Positions 8,276-17,028 of a stretch of DNA of 64,000 nt are shown here, piece after piece (the stretch's first letter is position 1; each line of letters starts with the position of its first letter). The notes below the pieces were generated by a model. The model saw only the letters and a program-made list of their open reading frames with translations, was not told the origin of the DNA and ran no database searches. The stretch is from Gemmata massiliana (lineage in GTDB: Bacteria > Planctomycetota > Planctomycetia > Gemmatales > Gemmataceae). The DNA lies in contig HG799466.1 of the NCBI GenBank assembly GCA_000531095.1, positions 410,049-474,048 of the forward strand, read 5' to 3'. The translations under genes were made by a program, and so were the position numbers.

Positions 8276-9073
8276 CTACTCCGGCTCAAAGGGTCTTCCC
8301 TCGTCACCATCCGCATTCCGCGTTTCTGCCACCCGAGTACTCCACATCGCTTCAAACGACTCGAATGTCTCAATGCGGTCCTGATACGGAGAAGTCAGCC
8401 AAACGACCTCGTACTCCACCCGCACAGGGTCCGTGACCCGGGACGTATTCCAAACAAGAATGTCACCGTGGGAGCCGTTTCCGAATCGCACAGAACTACG
8501 AATCCAGGAACGGACCTCAGCAGTAAGATTTAATCTGTCAAATTGCTCATTGGTAGCTGTTTTCCACACCGACCACTGCCGTTGACCCATATCGCCGCCT
8601 TTGGTGGGAACCCAAATCCAGTCGCCACACAACCGACCGCCACCGCAGGCGTGCGCGAACGCCTTCCAAGAACAGGGTAACTGTAAACCGATTTCCTTCT
8701 CGAACGCGGCCAACGCACGACTCATCGCTTTCTGAGCAGGGGCCGACCAGAGGCGCTTCCGTCGGCTCTGCCAATCGGCCGCGTACTCGTTCGCCGGTCG
8801 CACCTGGAGGTAGCGCTGCTTCCAGTCGGCGCGTTCGAGCAGGACGAGCCAGTCCCGGTCGCACTTCGCGAGTGCCTTCCGCTCGCGCGCGGCGAGTGTG
8901 GTGCGTTTCGTCTTGGGGAGGTCAGGGAGCGCCAGTTGCTGGCGCAGCCGGATCAACTCACCGCCGGGGTGGTCGTGTTCATCGAGCCAATCGGCGTAGA
9001 CCAGTCGGGTGGTCACGTCTTCGGGCCGCTTGAAAATCGCTCCCAGAAATGCCCCGTGCTCGCCGCCGATCAT
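8276..9073 (-). CDS. TIGR02996-domain protein with SMI1/KNR4 (SUKH) domain
   Basis: Residues about 5-50 (FLGAIFKRPEDVTTRLVYAD then WLDEHDHPGGELIRLR) form the TIGR02996 repeat-companion domain, which is typical of Gemmata. Residues about 105-255 resemble a SUKH/SMI1-KNR4 domain (ALAAFEKEIGLQLPCSWKAF, then an ACGGGRL turn and late WLTSPYQDRIETFESFEAMW). SUKH proteins elsewhere often act as immunity proteins of contact-dependent toxins; here the role is unknown. The ATG at 9073 overlaps the upstream stop by 4 nt (ATGA), indicating translational coupling to the preceding gene. No toxin gene is seen nearby. Confidence 0.75.
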   Translation of the reverse strand: MIGGEHGAFLGAIFKRPEDVTTRLVYADWLDEHDHPGGELIRLRQQLALPDLPKTKRTTLAARERKALAKCDRDWLVLLERADWKQRYLQVRPANEYAADWQSRRKRLWSAPAQKAMSRALAAFEKEIGLQLPCSWKAFAHACGGGRLCGDWIWVPTKGGDMGQRQWSVWKTATNEQFDRLNLTAEVRSWIRSSVRFGNGSHGDILVWNTSRVTDPVRVEYEVVWLTSPYQDRIETFESFEAMWSTRVAETRNADGDEGRPFEPE

Positions 9074-9480
9074 AGCCGCCTCCACTCGGTCCGAGCGACC
9101 CGGCAGGCCGGGCAGAACAATACCCCGATCCGGTCGCCCTCGAACGGCCGCCCTTCGGTGGATACCACGTCTTGAGAGGCGTATGGGAACAATTGGCTGC
9201 GGGCCTCAACGTACCACCGGGCCAGATCCATGCACCCGTGGAACACCTCGGCCGTGTCCGGCTTCAGCTCGTCGCCGTGCAGGTGGCAGACCAGCAGCGC
9301 AGCCGCCAATTCGTTGAAGTCGACAGCGAACTCCGGATGGGCGGCGGTAAAACGGGTCCACACCTGCTCCTGCCAGTACGCCATCCGCCCGCGCAACATC
9401 CCGCGCGCAATGAACTTCCGATACTGAACGTCGCCGAGGAACGCGGCGAGCGCCTGTCGAAGTGCTACCGCGTCCGCCAT
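9070..9480 (-). CDS. Hypothetical protein, coupled to the TIGR02996-SUKH gene
   Basis: The 136-residue protein is mostly helical and acidic/aromatic (FLGDVQYRKFIARGMLRGRM, VWTRFTAAHPEFAVDFNELA). It has a C-terminal Cys pair FCPACRV that could bind metal. Its stop overlaps the next start by 4 nt. I do not recognise the family. The two genes, and probably the one at 9535-10188, read in the same direction as a small operon. Confidence 0.6.
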   Translation of the reverse strand: MADAVALRQALAAFLGDVQYRKFIARGMLRGRMAYWQEQVWTRFTAAHPEFAVDFNELAAALLVCHLHGDELKPDTAEVFHGCMDLARWYVEARSQLFPYASQDVVSTEGRPFEGDRIGVLFCPACRVARTEWRRL

Positions 9481-9534
9481 CTGCGAACCTCGTGTGCCCG
9501 AGTGATCCAGCGTAGTTCTTGGTTCATTTCGATG

Positions 9535-10188
9535 CTACTCCTTATCAAGCACCAGATCCACGACCCAGCACCCGCCCACGTGTGGACCCGGACCGCGGCA
9601 GTGGTCCAGCACATAGGCACGGTCGCATCCTGCTTCTTGGAGGGCGTCCCCCAGAATCGGCATCGCGCTGAAGTCGCGCGATTCGTACATCTGCGCCGCC
9701 AGAGTCAGAACGGTGGAGGATCGCCACGCGGAAGAAAAGGCGAAGGGGCGAAACGGGTTCCCCAAGATGTCGCGCAACAAGGCGCATTGCTGAGCGCGTT
9801 CGAGTTGTGGGTCCGCGGCCGCGTCCACGGCGCACTCGGCAGCGAAAGCGAATCGGTCGCGATCATCGCATGCGTTGATGGCCGCGAAAAGCGCCTGGTT
9901 CGCCTTGTATTCGGATGCCCCTCCCAGATCTTCGGCCTCGGCGGAGTCGCGTATGGCGTCCAGTTGGGCCACGGACATCTCGTGCGTCGTAGCCGAGCCA
10001 TCGGCATATCGTTCGGCCACTTCTACGGCCCGGCGCCCGTTGTCACTCGCGAGCAGGGGCCGCACGGACCGCGCGCACGCGACCGCGAACAAGCGGAACT
10101 TGCGGTCCGTCAGCAGGTTCTTCTTCCGGCGAGCGCTGCGGAGCAATTCCCCGGGATCAACACACGTCAGCCAGTACGCTTCGGTCAT
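9535..10188 (-). CDS. Gemmata-type conserved hypothetical protein
   Basis: The start ATG at 10188 follows GGAGAGCG; ten further upstream codons are open. The 217-residue protein shows the pattern of a large uncharacterised family in Gemmataceae: an opening like MTEAYWLTCVDP, then RKFRLFAVACARSVRPLL, then AVEVAERYADG, then QCALLRDILGNPFRP, and a close of HCRGPGPHVGGCWVVDLVL. The family often occurs near TIGR02996 genes, as here. Function is unknown; no membrane segment or signal peptide is seen. Confidence 0.7.
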   Translation of the reverse strand: MTEAYWLTCVDPGELLRSARRKKNLLTDRKFRLFAVACARSVRPLLASDNGRRAVEVAERYADGSATTHEMSVAQLDAIRDSAEAEDLGGASEYKANQALFAAINACDDRDRFAFAAECAVDAAADPQLERAQQCALLRDILGNPFRPFAFSSAWRSSTVLTLAAQMYESRDFSAMPILGDALQEAGCDRAYVLDHCRGPGPHVGGCWVVDLVLDKE

Positions 10189-10753
10189 CGGTCGCTCTCC
10201 GAGATTGCTCCCAGCCATGACGGGGCGTCACGCCCGGGGCAAGCTCCCTGCGCGAAACACGCCCACCGATCCCCGCGGGAACACAAGTCGATAAGTTCTG
10301 CCCGGGTCGTTCGGCACGCGCACCGGGGCGGGCGAGACGCCCGCGGTCCCAGGATAAAGACGTGCCCGCCGCCCTGCCCTCTTGCACCGAGCGCGCACGC
10401 GGGTACGCTGAAGACGTTCCTGTGGTTGGTTTAGCTCGTCGCTCTGCGACAGGCTGATGTTGCGTCAGCCGAGAGGACGTTCTCCCTAACGAGCAACAAG
10501 AGCGTTGCGTGCTGCTGCGGGGGACAGTCGCCAGGGCGGGGACGCCTCAACTCCTTCGGAGTTGCATTGTCCTTCCTCACCCTGCGTATTACTGCCCGCC
10601 TCGCGCCACGCAAGCCCTTCTTGCCCAAGTACAGAAGTAGACGCCGCGGGAACAGAACGAGCCAGGGAACAGTCCCTGGCTCGTGTCGTTCTTGAGAAGT
10701 CCGCGCCGCAACCGAACCGAGATGTGAACGTCGCGACGGCAGCTTGCAGCGAT
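10189..10753. other. Intergenic stretch of about 565 bp
   Basis: I see no convincing gene: the open frames here are antisense or lack family-like composition. It contains two inverted repeats, a perfect CAACTCC-ttc-GGAGTTG at 10548-10564 and the strong hairpin at 10657-10684. Confidence 0.5.
10657..10684 (-). terminator. 12-bp perfect stem, probable terminator of the zinc-ribbon gene
   Basis: ACGAGCCAGGGA pairs with TCCCTGGCTCGT around a 4-nt loop. It lies about 70 bp downstream of the minus-strand gene ending at 10754. There is no clear T-run on either side. Confidence 0.5.
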
Positions 10754-11026
10754 CTACACTCCGCTCCCCGATTCGTGGGCCGATAGTTCCAGTTGCTCTT
10801 CGCGCGGCGGCGCGTCCATCCAGTCGTGGCCCTGCTGACAGACCAGCATTCGTGCGCCGTTGCTGCTGGTCGCCACGGTCACCACCGGGTGCCCGCACAT
10901 TGTACACTTGCGTGCGCGGTGGTGCGCGATGCAACTCGCGTTCGCGCACACCCACCGCGTCAGCTCCTCCGGTTCCGGTCCCACGGGCGCGGGCTCCATG
11001 TCCTTTCCGCAAACTCGGCAGTTCAT
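10754..11026 (-). CDS. Small double zinc-ribbon protein
   Basis: The 90-residue protein has CRVCGKDME (3-11), CANASC (27-32), CTMCGHPV (41-48) and a single later Cys (CQQGHDW). This pattern suits one or two zinc ribbons. The C-terminus is acidic. It is probably cytoplasmic and binds nucleic acid or protein; nothing more specific can be said. Codon use matches the neighbours. Confidence 0.65.
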   Translation of the reverse strand: MNCRVCGKDMEPAPVGPEPEELTRWVCANASCIAHHRARKCTMCGHPVVTVATSSNGARMLVCQQGHDWMDAPPREEQLELSAHESGSGV

Positions 11027-11456
11027 TCAACGGTCCTCAAAATGCGAGCGCCTCTTTCTTTCGTGCAATCCGGGTGCCAATGAGCGGTGGCCATAATCGC
11101 GAAAGAAAATGACTTCAAGCGCGATTTCGTAGCGGGTCGGTCCCAAGGGCTGTTGTGAGGCAGCGTAACGCGCCCCGTGGACCGGCCCACAACCTGGACA
11201 AATTTCCACATTTCCACTTGATGCCGCGACAGTCGAACGGCTACAATAATTCTAAAGCGCGTTCCGAAGCGTTACCAGTGTGAGGCGATCATTCGCAAAT
11301 ACAAGAGCGAAGGGCAAGCGAGAATGTTAGCCGCCGGGGAACGCAATATTCGTTTTCCCCGGCGAAATCGAAGAACGAACAGTTCGCCCCCGGAGATGTT
11401 AGCAATTGTTAGCCGCCCCCGTAACCGGGCCGCGGGAATTCGGGCGGAAGTTACAA
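11027..11456. other. Intergenic stretch of about 430 bp
   Basis: The short open frames here have no family-like composition. Base composition drops in GC around 11230-11470 compared with the flanking genes. I see no RNA gene or strong hairpin. Confidence 0.45.
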
Positions 11457-12887
11457 TTAATTCGGCGTGAATTGGAACGCATACAGCTTTGCGCGTTTCA
11501 AGCGGATGTGGATTTGTACCGGGCGGCCGGCGAGCGAAGACACGTCGGCCTTCCCCTTCCAGTACACGCACTGGTCGATGAAGTTGCCGCCGACCTCCTC
11601 GCAGTCCGCGAACGTGAACCCCGGGACCGGCTTACCGTCCGGCGTTTGTAGCTCAACGAACGCGGTCCCCATCGACCCGGTGTCGATGTTGAGGCGCAAC
11701 CGGGAACCGCGGAACACGACCGGCGGGGTCCGGAGCCAACCACCCTTGTGGTCCGCATCGGCCGACACGAACCCGTCCAGGCGCTGGCGCACCACACCCA
11801 CGCCCCCCTCTTGTTTGGCGGCGGTGTCGTACTCGGGGCGCAGGACCGCGGAGTCGTGGAGCCGGCCGGACGAGTAGTAATACTGATACACGTAATTCCC
11901 GCGGCGCACGAAGCCCGGGGCCGCTACCGTGTACCACCGGTCCCACTCGTCGGCAAGGCCGGTCGGGATGTAGGCAGTGCGGTCCGGGCGGGTCCACGTC
12001 ACCCCGTCCCGGCTGACAGCCAGTTGTGCTTCCAGCATCCCGAAATCCTCCCACTGCCCCTTCACCCGGGGGCGGATGAACGGGTGGCGCTGCGGGGAGA
12101 AGTGCCGGAAGTGCGAGGGGAACATGAGGTACGCGCCGTCGGCCCACGGGTACGCGCCGGCCGCATTGTAGTAGACGTCCGAGTGCGGGTCGTCCTCTTT
12201 GTCCGCGGAGTATACGACCGGGATGTTCTCGATCGACGGGAACGTGCGGTGCTTGGCGGTCTTCGTGTACGGCCACGGTTTGAGCGGATCGTCTGTTTCG
12301 ATGCGCCCGATCCGGCGCTGGTTCTCCGAATCGTAGTCGAACGCGCGGGTGTAGATCACGTACTTCTTGATGCGCTCGTCCCAGTGAACGATGGCCGGGT
12401 TATCGGTGAAGAACGGGAGCACGCGACCGACCTTGGTGAACGTCACGCCGTCGGCCGAGTAGCTCGCGTACACGCCGTGTTTTGCGGGGTCGAACGGTTC
12501 GCTGAATTCGAGGTGGAACAGCTTGTATTTCTTCGCCGGGTTGGTCTCGTGCGGGTCGAGGAAGACCGTCGGGAACCAGCCGCCGGGGAGCTTGGTCCCG
12601 GTGCGGCGGAACTTCAACCCGTCGTCGCTTTCGAGTATTTGAACGTCTTTGGCCCCGAGGTACAGTCGCACCTTCCCGCTATCGTCGATGACGCGACTGA
12701 TGTGCCCCTTCAGGAGTTGGTCCTTCTCGTCCCGGAGCGCCCCGAGTTTTTGGGGCGGATTGACTCGAAGTTCGATGCGGTCGCGTGCGGCGATGAACCG
12801 GTCGTCGATGAAGAGCTGTTTGCGATCACCGACATCGATCGGAACGGGAGGCGCAGCGAGCGCGAACAACACCAGGGCAGCGAGCAT
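11457..12887 (-). CDS. Secreted glycoside hydrolase-like beta-propeller protein
   Basis: The ATG at 12887 gives MLAALVLFALAAPPVPIDVG, a signal peptide; the frame stays open 50 codons upstream but that part is low-quality coding. The 476-residue product starts with DRKQLFIDDRFIA, common in planctomycete proteins related to five-bladed glycosidases (GH32/GH43-like). Repeated blade motifs follow: YSADGVTFTKVGRVLPFF, HWDERIKKYVIYTRAFD, VSRDGVTWTRPDRTAYIP. A beta-rich C-terminal module (about 370-476) may bind carbohydrate. It would act in the periplasm or outside the cell. The substrate is unknown and the catalytic acids cannot be assigned with certainty. Confidence 0.72.
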   Translation of the reverse strand: MLAALVLFALAAPPVPIDVGDRKQLFIDDRFIAARDRIELRVNPPQKLGALRDEKDQLLKGHISRVIDDSGKVRLYLGAKDVQILESDDGLKFRRTGTKLPGGWFPTVFLDPHETNPAKKYKLFHLEFSEPFDPAKHGVYASYSADGVTFTKVGRVLPFFTDNPAIVHWDERIKKYVIYTRAFDYDSENQRRIGRIETDDPLKPWPYTKTAKHRTFPSIENIPVVYSADKEDDPHSDVYYNAAGAYPWADGAYLMFPSHFRHFSPQRHPFIRPRVKGQWEDFGMLEAQLAVSRDGVTWTRPDRTAYIPTGLADEWDRWYTVAAPGFVRRGNYVYQYYYSSGRLHDSAVLRPEYDTAAKQEGGVGVVRQRLDGFVSADADHKGGWLRTPPVVFRGSRLRLNIDTGSMGTAFVELQTPDGKPVPGFTFADCEEVGGNFIDQCVYWKGKADVSSLAGRPVQIHIRLKRAKLYAFQFTPN

Positions 12888-13142
12888 GTGACGTCCTGCG
12901 GGAGAAACGAGCGCGGTGGGCTTCTGGGTGGGCTGGGTATTAGACCACGCGCGCCGTGGAGACGCAACCGGTCGCTTAGCACCGGGTGGCAGAAGCGAGG
13001 CGCCCGCATGCGTTTGCGAACAAGTGGTGTCGCACAATCACCAGAATGAAACAGCCCTGTTCCGGTCAGAACCGGGTTGCAATTGGGTGCCCCGCGTGCT
13101 ATTCCGCCGGTTCTCAGTACCGCCAGCAGCCGAAGATCGCCT

Positions 13143-15425
13143 ATGCGTCGCGCCGCGCTACCGGTCCTTTTAGCGATTACCTTCGCGGTCGGTTGCACGC
13201 GCGCGCATTACCGCAAATCGGCCGACCGCGCCGCGTACCCGATCGTGGCCGACCGGGAGGCACTCGGACCGGGCTACGGGATCGGCCGGCTCCAGGTGGA
13301 ACCGCCCCCCGGGTCGCGGCTCGCGGACCCGTTCAACCCCGACCACCCGCCCAAGCCGCCCGACGACCGCGCGGCCGGTACCCTCATGGACCACCCGTAC
13401 AAGTTCCACGGCTCGCGCTGGTGGGGCAAGGACGGGCACACGGACCTGATCGAACCGGTCGGGTGGGAGGCCGCGCTCGCGCCGGACGAGCACGGCGCGG
13501 TCCACCTGAACCAGAACAAGTCCGCCGAGGTCGCGCTGCTCAACAGCCGCGAGTACCAGACCGCGCTCGAAGACGTTTACCTGTCGGCGCTATCACTCAC
13601 GCTCAACCGGTTCGAGTTCGATCTCCGCTGGTTCGGCCGCAACGCCACCACCTTCAACCACGCCGGGTTACCGGAACCGAACGGATCGAGCACCCTGGTC
13701 TCGAACTCGGACCTCGGGTTCAACCGCAACTTCGCCGCCGGGGGGCAGTTACTCGTCGATTTCGCCAACAGCATCGTTTACACGTCCACCGGGGACAACC
13801 CGCAGGTGCGCTCGAACCTGCTGTTCAACCTGACGCAGCCGCTGTTGCGCAACTTCGGCCGCAAGGTCCGGCTGGAGGGGCTGACGCAGTCCGAGCGGGA
13901 CGTGCTGTACGCGGTCCGCGACTTCGCCCGGTTCCGCAAGTCGTTCTACGTGTCGGTGGCGGTGCAGAGCGGCGGGTACCTGGACCTGCTGCTGGCCGTG
14001 CAAACGCTGCGCAACTCCGAAGCGAACCTGAAGCGGCAAGAAGAGACGTACCGGCTGTACGCGGAACTGTTCCGCGGCGGGCGCGCGTCGGTCGTCGAAG
14101 TGGACCAGTTCTACCAGAGCTTCCAAACGGCCCGGCAGGACGTCCTTAACACCCGGGTCGCGCTGGAGAGCGCCAAGGACCAGTTCAAACTGGTCCTCGG
14201 GCTGCCCCCGCGGTTGCCGATCGAACTCGACGTGGCCCCGCTCGACCCGTTCGTCCTCACCGATCCCAAGCTTGAACAGACCCGGGACGATCTGGAGGCG
14301 TTCCAGCGCGCCCGGTTGCAGGAGATCGACGCGCCGCCGTCGGTCGAGGTGCTGCGCCGGGTGTTCGCCGCGCTCCGGGACATCGCGAAGAAGGGGCCGA
14401 GCGCCGTCGCCTCCGCCGGTGCCGACCTCGACGCCTTCGGGCGCCAGTTCGACGGCCCGGCCCGGCCCGGAGACGACCCGGAGCAACGGGCACGCGACCG
14501 AACCACTTACACCAACCTCAAGACCGCGCTGACCGAGGAGGCCGCGGACCTGGAGAAGGTCACGGCCCGGATCGAGCGCGACGCGGCCGGGGTCACCGAG
14601 GAAACCCGCAAAGCCGCGTGGGAGGCGTCCGTCGAGGGGGCGAAGCTGCTCCTCGCCGCGCTCGACGGAGTGATCGCGGTCCAGACGCAATCGCGGATCT
14701 ACCGGATCGAGCTACCGGAAGTGGACGTGTCCCAGGGGCCGGCCCTGGCGTTCGCCAAGGAGAACCGGCTCGACCTCCAGAACCGGCTCGGGCAGGCCAC
14801 GGACGCCTGGCGCAAAGTGACGGTGGCGGCGAACGCGCTGCGCGGGGGCGTGGACGTGGTCGCGTCCGCGAACCTGGCCACGGACCCAGAACGAAACCAG
14901 CCGCTCCGGTTCTCCTCCGAACTGAGCACGTACACGGTCGGGCTCCAGTTAGACGGCCCGCTCAACCGGGTGGCCGAGCGGAACGCCTACCGCTTGAGCC
15001 TGATTACTTACCAGCGGGCCAAGCGCTCGGTCGTCGAGCTGTCCGACCGGATCGAGTTCCAGATCCGCCAAGACATGCGGGAACTCGAACGGACGCGCGC
15101 GTCGTTCGCGATCGCGCGGCAGCAGGTACTCGCCGCGGCCCGCCAGTACGAGAACTCGCGCCTCAGTCTGGTCGGCCCAAAGGACCAGCGCGCGGCCAAC
15201 GACTCGACTACGCTCGCCCTGATCCAGGCCCTGAGCAGTTTGCAAGCGGCGCGCAACGCACTGGCCGCGAATTTCGTACTTTTCGAGCAGCGCCGGCTGC
15301 AGCTCTTGTTAGATTTAGAGGAACTGCAACTTGATGACCGGGGGTTCCCAACCAATGCTGCCCCTCGAAGCCCCAACCGACCCGGCCCCGCCGCGCCGGC
15401 CCCCGCTCCCCGCCCCGGTCCGTAA
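13143..15425 (+). CDS. TolC-family outer-membrane efflux lipoprotein
   Basis: The start is ATG at 13143 (MRRAALPVLLAITFAVGCTR), giving a lipoprotein signal with the lipid Cys at about residue 18. At about 760 residues it is longer than classic TolC (about 470). Two OEP-like halves are seen: NSREYQTALEDVYLSALSLT with RFEFDLRWF, then SARDQF-like helices (YLDLLLAVQTLRNSEANLKR, FRGGRASVVEVDQFYQSF). The second half includes FAKENRLDLQNRLGQATDAW and a final long helix. It contributes the outer-membrane channel of an export system with the next two genes. Its end overlaps the next gene by about 90 nt. The extra insert at about 400-520 is not recognised. Confidence 0.85.
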   Translation: MRRAALPVLLAITFAVGCTRAHYRKSADRAAYPIVADREALGPGYGIGRLQVEPPPGSRLADPFNPDHPPKPPDDRAAGTLMDHPYKFHGSRWWGKDGHTDLIEPVGWEAALAPDEHGAVHLNQNKSAEVALLNSREYQTALEDVYLSALSLTLNRFEFDLRWFGRNATTFNHAGLPEPNGSSTLVSNSDLGFNRNFAAGGQLLVDFANSIVYTSTGDNPQVRSNLLFNLTQPLLRNFGRKVRLEGLTQSERDVLYAVRDFARFRKSFYVSVAVQSGGYLDLLLAVQTLRNSEANLKRQEETYRLYAELFRGGRASVVEVDQFYQSFQTARQDVLNTRVALESAKDQFKLVLGLPPRLPIELDVAPLDPFVLTDPKLEQTRDDLEAFQRARLQEIDAPPSVEVLRRVFAALRDIAKKGPSAVASAGADLDAFGRQFDGPARPGDDPEQRARDRTTYTNLKTALTEEAADLEKVTARIERDAAGVTEETRKAAWEASVEGAKLLLAALDGVIAVQTQSRIYRIELPEVDVSQGPALAFAKENRLDLQNRLGQATDAWRKVTVAANALRGGVDVVASANLATDPERNQPLRFSSELSTYTVGLQLDGPLNRVAERNAYRLSLITYQRAKRSVVELSDRIEFQIRQDMRELERTRASFAIARQQVLAAARQYENSRLSLVGPKDQRAANDSTTLALIQALSSLQAARNALAANFVLFEQRRLQLLLDLEELQLDDRGFPTNAAPRSPNRPGPAAPAPAPRPGP

Positions 15426-16953
15426 GCCCGGTCGGTCCGCGCGCACCGTGCGCCTCGTGGGCGCGGCCCTCGTGGTCACCGCAATTGGTTTTGGCGCACC
15501 TAAGCTCTGGCCCAAGCACCGCGTCGAAGACGTGCTGACCGCCACAGCCTCCGTCGGCGACCTCGACATCGTGGTATCGGACAAGGGCGAACTCGAGAGC
15601 GCCGAGTCGGTCCAGGTGATGTGCGAGGTCGAGGGCGGCGGCAAGATCACCACCATTCTGCCCGAGGGCACGCCCGTCAAGAAGGGCGACGTGGTCGCCC
15701 GGTTCGATACCGACGTGCTCCAAAAGGGCATCAACGAACAAGAGGTGAAGTGGGAGCAGGCCGAGGGAAAGGTGAAGGCCGCGGTCAGCGAGCTCGAGGT
15801 CCAGAAGAACAAGGCCGAGGGCGAGATCGCGAAGGCGGAACTGGCCCGCACGCTTGCCGACATCGACCTCGAAGCGTACCAGGCGACCCAGGGCGAGTAC
15901 CAGGCCGAACTGGACAAGCGGAAGGGCACGTTGGAGATGGGCAAAAAAGACTTGAAGGAGGCCGAGGACGCTCTAACATTCACTCGCTCGATGGCCAAAA
16001 AGGGGTTCGCGCAACTGGGACAGGTCCGGGTGATGGAGCTGACTCTCGAGGGCAAGAGGTACACCGTATTGCAACAGGAGGCCGACCTCGCGGTGTTCAC
16101 CAAATACACCAAGAAGCGGAAAATGACCGAACTGGAGGCCAAGGCCAAGGACTCGGTCCGCGACCTGGAGCGGACGGTCAAGAGTCAGGCCGCGGCCACC
16201 GAAAAGGCCACCAACGAGGTGAGCGCCGCCCGCAAGACCGCCGAGCTGGAGAAGCGCCAACTCGGGCGGCTCAAGGAGCAGCTCGGCAAGTGCGAGGTGA
16301 AAGCCCCCGGGAGCGGCATCGTCATCTACTTCAAGCGCATATGGGACGAGTCGTCCCGCATCCGCCCCGGCGCGCAGGTGTTCTTCCAGCAGCCGATCTT
16401 CAGCCTGCCGGACCTGGGGCGGATGAACGTGAAGGTGAAGGTCCACGAGTCGGTGGTGAAGAAGGTCCGCCCCGGGCTGCAAACGACCATGAAAATCGAC
16501 GCGCTGCCGGGCCACGTGCTGCACGGCAAGGTCGTATCGGTCGCCACGCTCGCGCAGGGCGACGACTGGCGCGGGTCCGGGGTCAAGGAGTACGAGACGG
16601 TCGTCTCCATCGCGGACCTGCCGACGGACTCCGGGCTGCGCCCGGGCATGTCGGCGGAGGTCAAGATCCTGGCCAAGACGATACTGGGCGCGCTGACCGT
16701 CCCGGTCCAGTCGGTGACCGAGTCCGGCGGCCGGCACGTCTGCTACGTGGTCACCGGCGCCGACATTGAGCGGCGCGAGGTCACCATCGGCGACGGGAGC
16801 GACCAGCTCGTCCAGGTGCTCGAAGGGCTGAGTGTCGGCGAGCGCGTCGCCCTCGACGCCCGCAGCCGGGCGTCCGGCGAAGCAGACACCGGCTCATCCG
16901 CGCAGCCAGACGCCGCAAAGGACAACAAGAACAAGAGCGCGAAGCCGAAGTGA
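15334..16953 (+). CDS. HlyD/RND-type periplasmic adaptor (membrane fusion protein)
   Basis: The adaptor links an inner-membrane transporter to the TolC-like channel. It has an N-terminal membrane helix (VRLVGAALVVTAIGFGAPKL), a lipoyl half-motif GGGKITTILPEGTPVKKGDV, a long Lys/Glu-rich coiled coil (about 130-310), the second lipoyl half (CEVKAPGSGIVIYFKRI) and a beta-barrel domain ending in a Lys-rich tail. ATG at 15334 is chosen; a TTG just before it and an ATG at 15355 are alternatives. It overlaps the TolC-like gene, indicating co-translation, and precedes a MacB-like permease, so the three form one exporter. Confidence 0.88.
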   Translation: MTGGSQPMLPLEAPTDPAPPRRPPLPAPVRKPGRSARTVRLVGAALVVTAIGFGAPKLWPKHRVEDVLTATASVGDLDIVVSDKGELESAESVQVMCEVEGGGKITTILPEGTPVKKGDVVARFDTDVLQKGINEQEVKWEQAEGKVKAAVSELEVQKNKAEGEIAKAELARTLADIDLEAYQATQGEYQAELDKRKGTLEMGKKDLKEAEDALTFTRSMAKKGFAQLGQVRVMELTLEGKRYTVLQQEADLAVFTKYTKKRKMTELEAKAKDSVRDLERTVKSQAAATEKATNEVSAARKTAELEKRQLGRLKEQLGKCEVKAPGSGIVIYFKRIWDESSRIRPGAQVFFQQPIFSLPDLGRMNVKVKVHESVVKKVRPGLQTTMKIDALPGHVLHGKVVSVATLAQGDDWRGSGVKEYETVVSIADLPTDSGLRPGMSAEVKILAKTILGALTVPVQSVTESGGRHVCYVVTGADIERREVTIGDGSDQLVQVLEGLSVGERVALDARSRASGEADTGSSAQPDAAKDNKNKSAKPK

Positions 16954-17028
16954 CCGACCGGAGTAGAGCCGACTGTAAAGCTGGCCCTCCCGTACCGTTC
17001 CTCCCCACGGCCCTTCGCGTGCCACGCG

